A stretch of DNA of 23,317 nucleotides from Rhodobacter sp. (GTDB lineage: Bacteria > Pseudomonadota > Alphaproteobacteria > Rhodobacterales > Rhodobacteraceae), in contig PNND01000225.1 of assembly GCA_013824045.1 (NCBI GenBank), positions 1 to 23,317 on the forward strand, in the 5' to 3' direction. Of this stretch, positions 14,893-22,956 are shown in pieces; the stretch's first letter is position 1, and each line of letters starts with the position of its first letter. Under the pieces are notes generated by a model that saw nothing but the letters and a program-made list of their open reading frames with translations, had not been told where the DNA came from and did not search any database. The translations under genes and the position numbers were made by a program.

Positions 14893-16172
14893 CCAGCCTC
14901 AATCCGATGCGCGCCTATATCGCCGTCACGGCGGCCTATTGGGCCTTTATGCTGTCCGATGGCGCGCTGCGGATGCTGGTGCTCCTGCACTTCAATGCGC
15001 TTGGCTTCACACCCATCCAACTGGCTTGGCTGTTCCTCCTGTATGAACTCGCCGGCATCCTCACCAACCTCGCCGCAGGCTGGCTGGCCGCCCGTTTCGG
15101 CCTGGCCTCCACCCTCTACGCGGGCCTGATGCTCCAGATCGCAGCCTTGCTGGCGCTGTCCCAGCTTGATCCGACATGGGCCATCGCCGCCTCAGTGGCC
15201 TTCGTCATGGCGGTTCAGGGCGTGTCAGGGGTGGCCAAAGACCTCGCCAAGATGTCCTCCAAATCCGCCGTCAAACTGCTGGCCCCCAGCGAAGATGGCG
15301 GCCTCTTCCGCTGGGTGGCCCTGCTCACCGGATCGAAGAACGCGGTCAAGGGCGCGGGCTTTTTCCTCGGTGCGGTCCTCCTCGCTGTCGCGGGTTTCGA
15401 ACCCGCGCTCTGGACCATGGCTACCGTCCTGTCCACCATCCTGATCGCGGTCCTGCTGTTCCTGCCCAAGGGCCTGCCGGGGCGCATGAAATCGGCCGAG
15501 GCTTGGGGCGGCTGGCGCTCGCCGGATGCCCGCATCAACCGCCTGTCGCTCGCCCGCCTCTTCCTCTTCGGCGCGCGGGATGTGTGGTTCGTCGTGGGCA
15601 TCCCCGTCTATTTTCAAGCCGTTCTGTCGGACGGAACGCCCGACAGCCGCCGCGCCGCCTTCTTCCTGATCGGCGGCTTTCTGGCGCTTTGGATCATCGC
15701 CTATGGCGCGGTGCAGGCCATGGCCCCCCGCATCCTCGGCGGCAAGGCGCAACCCCTGACCGCCACCACGCAAAAGGCCGCGCTCTGGTCCGGCCTCCTC
15801 GTGCCCATCCCCTTCGCGCTGGCCGCGCTGGCACTCTGGGCAGGCGATCCCGCGCCCTGGCTGACGGTCACCCTGATCGTGGGACTGCTTGCCTTCGGCT
15901 TTGTCTTTGCTGTCAACTCCTCGGTCCATTCCTACCTGATCCTCGCCTTTGGATCAGCCGACCGCATCACCCGCGATGTGGGTTTCTACTATATGGCCAA
16001 TGCCGCGGGCCGCCTGATCGGCACCCTGCTTTCCGGCCTTAGCTACCAATGGGGCGGCCTGCCCGCCTGCCTCGCCACCGCCGGGGTCATGGCCCTGCTG
16101 GCATGGCTGGCCACCCGTACCCTGCCCGCCCAAGCCAGCCCCCCGCATGGGACAACCGTCTCGCCCCCCTGA
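14889..16172 (+). CDS. arsJ: ArsJ, MFS organoarsenical exporter
   Basis: This 427-residue major facilitator with about twelve hydrophobic segments matches ArsJ in its start ([29 protein letters not shown]) and in [18 protein letters not shown] and [15 protein letters not shown]. ArsJ extrudes 1-arseno-3-phosphoglycerate, which then breaks down to arsenate outside, giving arsenate resistance without reduction. GTG 14889 is chosen because it overlaps the GAPDH stop (GTGA); the alternative ATG at 14907 would lose only six residues. It closes the arsRC-gapdh-arsJ operon. No arsenite pump (ArsB or Acr3) is present in the window, so arsenite made by the ArsC half would need an exporter elsewhere. 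Confidence 0.93.
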   Translation: MTSLNPMRAYIAVTAAYWAFMLSDGALRMLVLLHFNALGFTPIQLAWLFLLYELAGILTNLAAGWLAARFGLASTLYAGLMLQIAALLALSQLDPTWAIAASVAFVMAVQGVSGVAKDLAKMSSKSAVKLLAPSEDGGLFRWVALLTGSKNAVKGAGFFLGAVLLAVAGFEPALWTMATVLSTILIAVLLFLPKGLPGRMKSAEAWGGWRSPDARINRLSLARLFLFGARDVWFVVGIPVYFQAVLSDGTPDSRRAAFFLIGGFLALWIIAYGAVQAMAPRILGGKAQPLTATTQKAALWSGLLVPIPFALAALALWAGDPAPWLTVTLIVGLLAFGFVFAVNSSVHSYLILAFGSADRITRDVGFYYMANAAGRLIGTLLSGLSYQWGGLPACLATAGVMALLAWLATRTLPAQASPPHGTTVSPP

Positions 16173-16252
16173 CCTGATCCCCTGCCTTCAGGGCAGAAGG
16201 GCACTCGCCCTCCCCATCAAAGATCTGGAAACGGGGCTCTGCTGCATAACCC

Positions 16253-16277
16253 CCGGGAGGGCTGTCTGCCCTCCCGG
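16253..16277 (+). terminator. GC-rich hairpin between arsJ and acuR
   Basis: CCGGGAGGG (16253-16261) and CCCTCCCGG (16269-16277) form a perfect 9-bp stem, extendable to 10, with a small loop. No T-run follows, so it is not a textbook terminator. It is followed by ACCCACCCGAGAGTATTTGG, a motif I recall beside similar hairpins in Rhodobacterales. It probably ends or protects the arsJ transcript. The 16173-16363 gap holds no gene. Confidence 0.6.
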
Positions 16278-16308
16278 ACCCACCCGAGAGTATTTGGGCC
16301 AAGATGAA
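16278..16308. repeat. Rhodobacterales-type intergenic motif 'cccgagagtatttgggccaa'
   Basis: This stretch lies directly after the hairpin and ends ...GCCAAGATGAAG. I recognise the pattern from memory as recurring in intergenic regions of this order, usually after GC-rich hairpins. Only one copy lies in the window, so repetition cannot be shown here. Its ATG at 16304 could be mistaken for the acuR start. Confidence 0.4.
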
Positions 16309-16335
16309 GCCCGCCGCGACAAGCATCTTTTATTT

Positions 16336-16353
16336 CTATACCATCTGGTCTAG
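16336..16353. promoter_or_regulatory. Candidate AcuR operator
   Basis: CTATACCA-TC-TGGTCTAG is an 18-bp palindrome with 7 of 8 pairs matching, ending 10 bases before the acuR ATG. TetR-family repressors bind such sites at their own promoters. The left arm also contains a TCTATA that could be the -10 box, so bound AcuR would block transcription of acuR-acuI. Confidence 0.65.
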
Positions 16354-16363
16354 TAATAAAAAC

Positions 16364-17008
16364 ATGACGGGATACGATCTCACTTCCACCGCTGCGCCCC
16401 GCCGCCGGGGACGCCCGCCGCTTCCCCACGAAGCGGCCGCCACGCATCAGCGCCTGATGCGCGCAGGTTTGATCTTTCTCACCGAACAAGGCTACTCCGC
16501 CACCGCGCTGGACGATATCCTGCGCGCCGCTGAGGTGACCAAGGGCAGCTTCTATCACTATTTCGATGGCAAGGCCGCCTTTGCCCACGCGCTGATCGAT
16601 GCCTACCACGCGCATTTCGCAGCCCGGCTCGACCGCCACCTTGGCGATGCCGCCCTGCCGCCGCTCGCCCGCCTGCAAGGCTTTACCCGCGACGCGGAAT
16701 CGCGCATGGCCCGCCATGATTTCCGCCGGGGCTGCCTGATCGGCAATCTGGGCCAAGAGGTCACCACCCTGCCCGATCCGTTCCGCGCCCGCCTGATTTC
16801 CGTCCTGACCGCATGGCAGGACCGCACCGCCCTGTGCCTGTTCGCCGCGCAAAAGACAGGCGAAATCGCCCCCGATCACGATCCAGCCGCCCTTGCCGAG
16901 TTCTTCTGGACCGGCTGGGAAGGCGCGGTTCTCCGCGCCAAGCTGGACCGCAGCGCCCTGCCCCTGCAGGCCTTCAGCCGCCAGTTCTTCCTTCTCATCT
17001 CCCCCTGA
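16364..17008 (+). CDS. acuR: AcuR, TetR-family regulator of acrylate metabolism
   Basis: This 214-residue TetR/AcrR protein has a basic N-terminal arm (PRRRGRPP) and a helix-turn-helix at about residues 45-68 ([24 protein letters not shown]). Its ligand domain holds [12 protein letters not shown] and [15 protein letters not shown], segments I recall as nearly identical in Rhodobacter AcuR. AcuR represses acuI (and dddL where present) and is released by acrylate or its CoA ester. ATG 16364 is chosen over 16304 because the extra 20 residues would be read through the operator and intergenic motif. It has no strong ribosome site. It lies 14 bases before acuI. Confidence 0.9.
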   Translation: MTGYDLTSTAAPRRRGRPPLPHEAAATHQRLMRAGLIFLTEQGYSATALDDILRAAEVTKGSFYHYFDGKAAFAHALIDAYHAHFAARLDRHLGDAALPPLARLQGFTRDAESRMARHDFRRGCLIGNLGQEVTTLPDPFRARLISVLTAWQDRTALCLFAAQKTGEIAPDHDPAALAEFFWTGWEGAVLRAKLDRSALPLQAFSRQFFLLISP

Positions 17009-17022
17009 CAAAGGCTTTCCCG

Positions 17023-18015
17023 ATGTTCGACGCCCTCCTGATCGACAAAACCGACGCCGGCCAGACCGCCCGCATCACCACCCTGTCGCCCGACCAACTG
17101 CCGCCCGGCGATGTGACCGTCGATGTCGAATGGTCCACGCTGAACTACAAGGACGCGCTGGCCATCACCGGGGCCTCGCCCGTGGTGCGCAGCTTCCCCA
17201 TGGTGCCGGGGATCGACCTCGCAGGAACCGTCTCTGAAAGCAGCCACCCCGATTTCCGGGCAGGCGACAAAGTCGTGCTGAACGGCTGGGGCGTGGGCGA
17301 GAAGCACTGGGGCGGGCTGGCCGGTCAGGCCCGGCTCAGCGGCGACTGGCTCATCCCCCTGCCTGCCGGGCTGTCCCCCCGCGCCGCCATGGCCATCGGC
17401 ACCGCAGGCTATACCGCCATGCTCTGCGTCATGGCGCTGGACCGTCACGGCATCACGCCCGCATCGGGTGAGATTGTCGTCACCGGCGCGGCGGGCGGCG
17501 TGGGCAGCATCGCCACCGCCCTGCTCGCCAAGCGCGGCTATACTGTCGCCGCCGTCACCGGCCGCGCGGCCGAGGCCGACTACCTCCGCTCCCTCGGGGC
17601 CGCCAGCATCATCGACCGGGCCGAGTTGTCCGCCCCCGGCAAACCCCTTGCCCGCGAACGCTGGGCGGGCGCGGTGGATGTGGCGGGCGGCATCGTCCTC
17701 GCCAATGTCCTTGCCGCCATGCGCTATCGCGGCGTGGTCGCCGCCTGCGGCTTGGCCGCCGGGATGGACCTGCCCACCACCGTGGCCCCCTTCATCCTGC
17801 GCGGCGTCACGCTGGCGGGCATCGACAGCGTGATGTGCCCCAAGCCCGACCGGATCAAAGCCTGGGCCCATCTGGCGCAGGAGCTTGACCTCACTCTGCT
17901 GGACTCCATGACCACCGAAATCCCGCTGTCCGATGTGATCGACACCGCCCCCCGGTTTCTGCAGGGCCAAGTGCGGGGCCGGATCGTTGTGCCCGTTGGC
18001 ACCGCGAAAACCTGA
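17023..18015 (+). CDS. acuI: AcuI, NADPH-dependent acryloyl-CoA reductase
   Basis: This 330-residue medium-chain reductase of the YhdH/AcuI type has [13 protein letters not shown] at residues 38-50, [22 protein letters not shown], and the cofactor loop [10 protein letters not shown] at 153-162. It also has GIDSVMCP, frequent in AcuI. It reduces acryloyl-CoA to propionyl-CoA with NADPH, detoxifying acrylate from DMSP cleavage and serving 3-hydroxypropionate assimilation. ATG 17023 gives [10 protein letters not shown], the standard start; the longer frame reaching back into acuR is spurious. In Rhodobacter sphaeroides acuR-acuI is followed by the DMSP lyase gene dddL; here a convergent exonuclease gene follows after 21 bases, so no DMSP lyase is linked on this side. 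Confidence 0.95.
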   Translation: MFDALLIDKTDAGQTARITTLSPDQLPPGDVTVDVEWSTLNYKDALAITGASPVVRSFPMVPGIDLAGTVSESSHPDFRAGDKVVLNGWGVGEKHWGGLAGQARLSGDWLIPLPAGLSPRAAMAIGTAGYTAMLCVMALDRHGITPASGEIVVTGAAGGVGSIATALLAKRGYTVAAVTGRAAEADYLRSLGAASIIDRAELSAPGKPLARERWAGAVDVAGGIVLANVLAAMRYRGVVAACGLAAGMDLPTTVAPFILRGVTLAGIDSVMCPKPDRIKAWAHLAQELDLTLLDSMTTEIPLSDVIDTAPRFLQGQVRGRIVVPVGTAKT

Positions 18016-18036
18016 CCGCGCAGAGGCGTTCAAAGA

Positions 18037-20133
18037 TCAGGCGTTCAGATCCTGCAACAGGCGGCCATGCTTGCGCACCTCGGTCAGCACCTCGTCAAAG
18101 GTGCCGATCTTGCGCCCGCGCAGCATGGTCAGCATCTTCAGGAACGCATCCGCCGTCGCCACCGCATCGCCCAGCGCGGTGTGGCGGGCCTCCTCAGAAA
18201 TGGTGATGCCCAGCCGATGCGTCAGCGCATCAAGGCTGTGCTCCTCATGCTGGCTGAACACCACCGCCGACAGCAGCACCGTATCCAGAATGGGCATGTC
18301 GAACCGCTTGCCGATGGCCGGCTCCGCCCGGCGCAGGAAGGTCATGTCGAAGGGCGCATTATGCGCCACCAGCACTGCCCCTTCGGCAAAGCGGTGGAAG
18401 CGCCCCAGCGCCTCGGTCACCCCCGGCGCATCAGCCACCATCGCGTCGGATATTCCATGCACGGCAGTAGAGGCCGCCGGGATCAATCGCCCCGGATGGA
18501 CCAGCGTGTTGAACACCTCGCCCTCCACCCGCCGCCCGTTCACGATCCGCACGGCGGCGATCTGCACCACCTCATCACCCTGTTGCGGCATGAGCCCTGT
18601 GGTTTCCGTATCAAAGACCACATAGGTCAGCTGATCCAACCGGCTGTTCAGCACAGCCCCGCGCCGCTCCTGCCCCAGCAGATCGAAATCATAGGTCACC
18701 CGCCGCGCCACCGGTTCCGGCCGCTTCACGGACCGCCGCGCTTGCAGGATCGGCAGGCAGACCGCCTCGAACCCGCCCTCCCGCACCTCGGGCCAGATAT
18801 CCGTGGCATGTTCCGCCAGAAAGCTCCGCCCCGTCACCTCTGGCAAACCCGCCTCCAGCGGCAGGTCCAAAAGCCGCTCCAGCGCCGCCATCGTCAACGG
18901 CTTGCCCTGCCACACGATGCGCAGCGATGCCCCGCCAAATTCCTCATCCAGCCGCAGCTCCAGCCGCGCCACCCCCGCCATCCGCGCAATCTCGCGGCAC
19001 AGCAATCCCGTGAACCCCACCAACTCATAGGCATTGCAGCCGATCATCAGCGCGGACGGTGCGACCTCCACCGCCAGCCCAGCGCCCTCGACCCGCGCCT
19101 TGATGCTGTCCAGCACATCCTCGCCCCGCAGCATCGTATAGGGCAGCGTCTCTGGCCGCCGCTCCTGATTGCTGCGTGCAGTCTCCTGCACCATGGCCAC
19201 CAGCGCCACCACTTCCGCATCCAGCGCCGCCACGAGCGCGGCATCGCCGCCCTCGCCCGCCGCCTCGCGGATCGTGGCGATCCCCGCCACCGACCGGCTG
19301 ATCCGCTCCAGTGCCTCGGCGATAAAGGCCTCGCGCCGCGCCGATACAGTGAAATCCTGCGTCACATCCCGCAGCGTCAGCACATAGCCCGGCGCATCGC
19401 CATCCCCCGCCAGCAGGCGCATCCGCCCCGCCAGCAGCGCCCGCCCCTGCACCGGCGTGCAGATCAGGTCCGATGCCGCATCCGCCGCGCCTGTTTCCAC
19501 CAGCCGCTGATAGGCATCCTGCAACGGCCCCTCGCGCAGATAGCCGAACACGCTGCGCGCCAGCCCCGGCTGATGGGCAAGGTCCAATCCCCCCACCCCC
19601 CCGCCTGCCCCCAAGAACTCAGCCGCCTGACTGTTGTAGAACACCAGTTGATGATCCGCCGCGCAGATCATCACTCCCACCGGCACATCCGACAGAAGCC
19701 GCTCCAGCCGCGCCTTTTCCGCGTTCAGCCGGGCCGTCTCACGCCCGATGGCTTCGGCCAATGCGCTGCGCGTCTCGGCCAACCGGTCCGACGCGGCCCC
19801 CGCCGCCGGGGCCAGATCGCCCAGATAGCGCGCCACCTCCATCTCCAGCGGGCGGTCCACATCGGAATGCGCCCGCGCCCGCAGCGCGCCTGCCAAAAGG
19901 TCGATGGGCCGCGCCACGTTCTTGTCGAACAGGAACCACACCCAAGCGATCAGGCCTATGCTGCCGAACCCCGCCACTGTCGCAATCTGCACCAGCCCGT
20001 TCGCCTGCGCCGCCAGTTCCGGGAACCGCGTCAGCGCCAGCCAGACCCCCGCCCCGATCGCCAGAAGCGACCCCACAGCCAGCAGCGCAAAGAACAGAAG
20101 AATGCGCAGCCGCAGGCTCGCCCGGGCGATCAC
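18037..20133 (-). CDS. Membrane sensor / PAS / degenerate kinase-like protein fused to a DnaQ-type 3'-5' exonuclease
   Basis: This 698-residue multidomain protein has transmembrane helices at about residues 10-34 and 50-70, a HAMP-like stretch, and a coiled coil (115-148). A PAS-like region (148-260; SDVPVGVMICAADHQLVFYNSQAAEFLG) is followed by a helical region resembling HisKA (264-325) and an ATPase-like region (335-463). The histidine box is replaced by AFIAEALERISRSVAG with no histidine, and the DxGxG nucleotide box is missing, so kinase activity is unlikely. Residues 502-670 are a complete DEDDh exonuclease: Asp508 and Glu510 (VVFDTETTGL), Asp596 (HNAPFD), His651 and Asp656 (HTALGDA). 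The GTG start at 20133 overlaps the response-regulator stop (GTGA). It probably degrades nucleic acid or a nucleotide at the membrane under sensory control; the substrate is unknown. Confidence 0.88.
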   Translation of the reverse strand: MIARASLRLRILLFFALLAVGSLLAIGAGVWLALTRFPELAAQANGLVQIATVAGFGSIGLIAWVWFLFDKNVARPIDLLAGALRARAHSDVDRPLEMEVARYLGDLAPAAGAASDRLAETRSALAEAIGRETARLNAEKARLERLLSDVPVGVMICAADHQLVFYNSQAAEFLGAGGGVGGLDLAHQPGLARSVFGYLREGPLQDAYQRLVETGAADAASDLICTPVQGRALLAGRMRLLAGDGDAPGYVLTLRDVTQDFTVSARREAFIAEALERISRSVAGIATIREAAGEGGDAALVAALDAEVVALVAMVQETARSNQERRPETLPYTMLRGEDVLDSIKARVEGAGLAVEVAPSALMIGCNAYELVGFTGLLCREIARMAGVARLELRLDEEFGGASLRIVWQGKPLTMAALERLLDLPLEAGLPEVTGRSFLAEHATDIWPEVREGGFEAVCLPILQARRSVKRPEPVARRVTYDFDLLGQERRGAVLNSRLDQLTYVVFDTETTGLMPQQGDEVVQIAAVRIVNGRRVEGEVFNTLVHPGRLIPAASTAVHGISDAMVADAPGVTEALGRFHRFAEGAVLVAHNAPFDMTFLRRAEPAIGKRFDMPILDTVLLSAVVFSQHEEHSLDALTHRLGITISEEARHTALGDAVATADAFLKMLTMLRGRKIGTFDEVLTEVRKHGRLLQDLNA

Positions 20134-20525
20134 ATCGGCGCCCCCCCATCCACGATCCGCCGTATCTCGCCCCGCAATGTACCCAAATCGAACGGTTTGG
20201 TCACAAACCCATCCGCACCAAGCGCCATGGCCTTGCGCTTTTCCAACGCCGACCCCCGCGCCGTCATCATCACCACTTTCACATCATGCAGCGCCGGGTC
20301 CAGCCGGATCTCCTGACAGATCTCATAGCCCGATATCGACGGCAGCATGATATCCAGCAGCACCACCTCCGGGTGGCGGCTGCGGATGAAGGGCAATGCC
20401 TCGGCCCCGTCGGCCACCCGCGCATGGCCATAGCCTTCGCGCTTCACCACATATTCCAGCGCGATGGCGATATTGTCCTCATCTTCCACGATCAGGACAA
20501 GCGGCTCTCTCTTTCTGTCTGTCAT
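20130..20525 (-). CDS. Single-domain (CheY-like) response regulator
   Basis: This 131-residue stand-alone receiver domain has an acidic pocket EDED at residues 14-17, a phosphoacceptor Asp58 in VVLLDIMLP, a switch threonine in MMTAR, and a lysine in FVTKPFD (Lys110). It has no output domain, so it acts by protein contact, as CheY- or DivK-like proteins do. ATG 20525 is used, overlapping the preceding membrane-protein stop by 4 bases; the in-frame extension to 20810 lies inside that gene and is not receiver-like. The neighbouring exonuclease fusion has a kinase-like core without a phospho-histidine, so the phosphate donor must be another kinase. Confidence 0.92.
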   Translation of the reverse strand: MTDRKREPLVLIVEDEDNIAIALEYVVKREGYGHARVADGAEALPFIRSRHPEVVLLDIMLPSISGYEICQEIRLDPALHDVKVVMMTARGSALEKRKAMALGADGFVTKPFDLGTLRGEIRRIVDGGAPM

Positions 20526-21046
20526 CCACCCGGCCTCCGGCATGCCACTACCCCCGTCTGATCTTCCGGCAACAGGGGTTCCCATTCGCCCCCCTCCAGC
20601 ACACCGGCATCCGTGATCTTCATCTCGGTCGTCATCCGCACCGACCGCTGGCCCGCGCAATCCACCGCCACGGTCCACTGCTCCACCCCGCGCCAGCGGG
20701 CAAAGCCATAGGCATTGGCAAGGATCAGGTCCGCATTGCCCGGATGCACCAGCATCTCGCGCGTATCCAGCGCCACGAACCGCGTCACCAGCGGCACCGC
20801 CATCGTCCAAGGCCGCAGCGCCTGCGGCCGGTCATCGGCCCAGACCACCGCCACACCCTCGGGCAGGCCCGTCGACAGACGCCCGTACCAGCTATACTCG
20901 CTCCACGCCGTATAGCTGATCAGCCCAAGCGCCGCCGCCGCCGGAATGATCCAGGCCGGCAACACCGGCACCCAGCGCCGCAGGATGAACGCGATCCCCG
21001 CACAGGCAAAGGCCGCCACAATCGCCGCGATCAGTTCAAGACCCAT
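20522..21046 (-). CDS. Two-helix membrane protein of unknown function
   Basis: This 174-residue protein has two N-terminal transmembrane helices (about residues 4-22 and 29-48) joined by a basic turn (RRWVPVLPAW). A ~120-residue soluble domain follows with no motif I recognise. It includes VVWADDRPQALRPWTMAVP, TREMLVHPGNADLILANAYGF and two well-separated cysteines (VDCAGQ, VACRRPGG). With both helices used as a hairpin, the soluble part would be cytoplasmic if the N terminus is inside. The start at ATG 21046 lies 12 bases after the DUF294 gene, and its stop overlaps the response regulator start (ATGA). It is co-transcribed with signalling genes, so a membrane partner or adaptor role is possible but unproven. 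Confidence 0.8.
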   Translation of the reverse strand: MGLELIAAIVAAFACAGIAFILRRWVPVLPAWIIPAAAALGLISYTAWSEYSWYGRLSTGLPEGVAVVWADDRPQALRPWTMAVPLVTRFVALDTREMLVHPGNADLILANAYGFARWRGVEQWTVAVDCAGQRSVRMTTEMKITDAGVLEGGEWEPLLPEDQTGVVACRRPGG

Positions 21047-21058
21047 AACCCGCCCACC

Positions 21059-22882
21059 TCAACTTCTGGCGCCGCGGGATTGTCCCACGGCAGATTGCAT
21101 TGTCCGCACGACCACGAAAGCATCGCGTAGATGCGATCGCTCGAAATCCGACATTTCCGACAGCGACAGGAAATTGTCCGGCTTTTCACCCCCGCGCACC
21201 TGCCGCGCCTGATGCTCCAGCCGCGTCCGCGCGATTAGATCATAGGCCTCGATCAGGTCGCGCGCACCGGACGCGGAAATCACCCCCGCCGCCTCGGCCG
21301 CTTGCAGCCGCGCGCGCGTATTGGCCGGGGCCAGCCGCCCGATCAGCGCATAGACCCGCGCCAGATCCGCCACCGGCACCACGCCCTGATGCTTCATGTC
21401 GATATGGTTCTTGTGCTCGCCCGACCGGATGGTCGCAAACCCTCGCAAGAGCCCCAAGGGCGGCGCGTGTTTTAGCGAATTCTGGATCATATGCGCCACA
21501 AAGATCGAGTTTTTCGCCGCCAGCGCCAGCGTCTCCTCCTGCAAGGCCGTGAAGAGCGCAGGCTCCCCGCCGATAGGCCGCAGGTCGAACATCACCGATG
21601 CCAGCATCTGCGCCATCGGATCGGGTCGCGCCACCCAAGCCTCGAAATACTCGCGCCACACCCGCACCGGCTGGCACCAGCGCGGATTGGTGGCCATCAT
21701 GTCGCCGGGACAATAGACATACCCGCACCCGTCCAGCCCGTCTGAGACGAACTTCGCCAGGGCCGCGAAATAGGCCATGTCCGCCTCGGTCACCTCATCC
21801 GACAGGATCAGGCAATTGTCCTGATCCGATACCCCCGTCTGCTCCTGCCGCCCCTGCGATCCGCAGGCCAGCCACAGATAGGGCACCGGCGCCGGGCCAA
21901 GGCTCTGCTCGGCCAGCCACAACAGCCGCCGCGTCACCGTATCGGCAATGTCGGTGATCAGCCGCGTCACCACCTCATGCGCGTTATTCGCCCCGACAAG
22001 CTGCGCCAGCAGCAGCGGTATACGCGCTGTCACCGCCGCCAGCTGCGCCACATCCGTGGCCATCGCCGCATCGCGCACGAACTGCGCCGAAGACACCGCC
22101 TGAAACCGCGTCAGGTCGGTCTGCGTCACCATCCCCACCAGCGCGCCATTCTCGACCACCGGCAGATGCCCGATCCGCCGCTCCAGCATGATATGCAGCA
22201 CATCCGACCCCAGCGCCGAGGGCGGCAGCGTCACCGGATCGCGCGTCATCACCGCGCCCACCGCCGTCTCGGGCGATATCCCCTCGGCCAGAACCTTGTT
22301 GGTGAAATCCCGCACCGTCACCAGCCCGGCAAAGCGCCCGCCTTCCGTCACCCCAAGGCTGGAAACCCGGTTATCCCGCATCAGTTCCGCCGCCGCCCGG
22401 ATCGACAGCGTCGTCGGCACCGTGATCGGCTCATGCGCCATCAGGCTGGCCACCTTTTGCGCCGTCAGATCGGCATCGCGATGCTCCGCCCCGCGCCCGC
22501 GCTGAAAGAACCGCTCAAAGGAGGGAAACTCCGCGATCAGCCGCCGGAACTCGGCCACCGGCAGCATCAGCAGCACGCTATCCTGCGTCACCCGCGCCGT
22601 CGTCACCGCCAAACCGCTGCGCATCAGCCCGCGTTCGCCAAAACTGTTGCGCGGCCCCAGCAGGGACACAACCCCGCCCGAAGGTTCCAGCACCTCCACC
22701 GCGCCACGCTTCACCAGAAACAGGCCCCGCAGCGGCGCGCCTGCATGATAAACCTCTTCGCCCGCGGCATATTCCCTGCGGCTGAAGGAACCGGCGACAC
22801 GCGCCAACTCGTCCTGCGGCAGGCCATCATAAGGATGCACCGTCTCAAGAAAGGCGATGATGGTCTTCAGCCCCTCATCCAT
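21059..22882 (-). CDS. cNMP-binding / CBS / DUF294 nucleotidyltransferase-like signalling protein
   Basis: This 607-residue protein has four parts. A cyclic-nucleotide-binding-like domain spans about residues 18-130 (GLFLVKRGAVEVLEP, NSFGERGLM). A CBS pair lies at 145-200 and 208-262. A DUF294 nucleotidyltransferase-like domain carries GSQGRQEQTGVSDQDN at 341-356, the GS...DxD motif of this fold. The C-terminal helical DUF294 partner domain begins near 460. Homologues often sit beside acetate-type sodium symporters and a DnaQ-like exonuclease, in clusters linked to acetate uptake and the CrbS/CrbR switch. ATG 22882 starts MDEGLKTIIAFLETVHPYDG after a GGGAA site; the frame upstream to 23173 overlaps the symporter and is spurious. 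The ligand and the nucleotidylated target are unknown. Confidence 0.92.
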   Translation of the reverse strand: MDEGLKTIIAFLETVHPYDGLPQDELARVAGSFSRREYAAGEEVYHAGAPLRGLFLVKRGAVEVLEPSGGVVSLLGPRNSFGERGLMRSGLAVTTARVTQDSVLLMLPVAEFRRLIAEFPSFERFFQRGRGAEHRDADLTAQKVASLMAHEPITVPTTLSIRAAAELMRDNRVSSLGVTEGGRFAGLVTVRDFTNKVLAEGISPETAVGAVMTRDPVTLPPSALGSDVLHIMLERRIGHLPVVENGALVGMVTQTDLTRFQAVSSAQFVRDAAMATDVAQLAAVTARIPLLLAQLVGANNAHEVVTRLITDIADTVTRRLLWLAEQSLGPAPVPYLWLACGSQGRQEQTGVSDQDNCLILSDEVTEADMAYFAALAKFVSDGLDGCGYVYCPGDMMATNPRWCQPVRVWREYFEAWVARPDPMAQMLASVMFDLRPIGGEPALFTALQEETLALAAKNSIFVAHMIQNSLKHAPPLGLLRGFATIRSGEHKNHIDMKHQGVVPVADLARVYALIGRLAPANTRARLQAAEAAGVISASGARDLIEAYDLIARTRLEHQARQVRGGEKPDNFLSLSEMSDFERSHLRDAFVVVRTMQSAVGQSRGARS

Positions 22883-22918
22883 CGCAAATTCCCGGCCAAT
22901 CCCTGAGTGAAAAAGGGG

Positions 22919-22947
22919 AAAGCCCCGGCGACACGCGCCGGGGCTTT
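22919..22947 (-). terminator. Rho-independent terminator after the symporter gene
   Basis: AAAGCCCCGGCG (22919-22930) and CGCCGGGGCTTT (22936-22947) form a perfect 12-bp stem with a 5-base loop. On the minus strand it is followed by CCCCTTTTT. It lies 9 bases after the symporter stop and 36 bases before the DUF294 start, so it should reduce expression of the downstream signalling genes relative to the symporter. Confidence 0.85.
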
Positions 22948-22956
22948 CGATCTTGC

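Noticed and set aside
18067..20316. 749-codon plus-strand frame opposite the exonuclease fusion
   Set aside because: It is antisense to a gene with clear domains and catalytic motifs, is rich in Arg/His/Pro/Gln typical of GC-rich shadow frames, and has no family-like motif.
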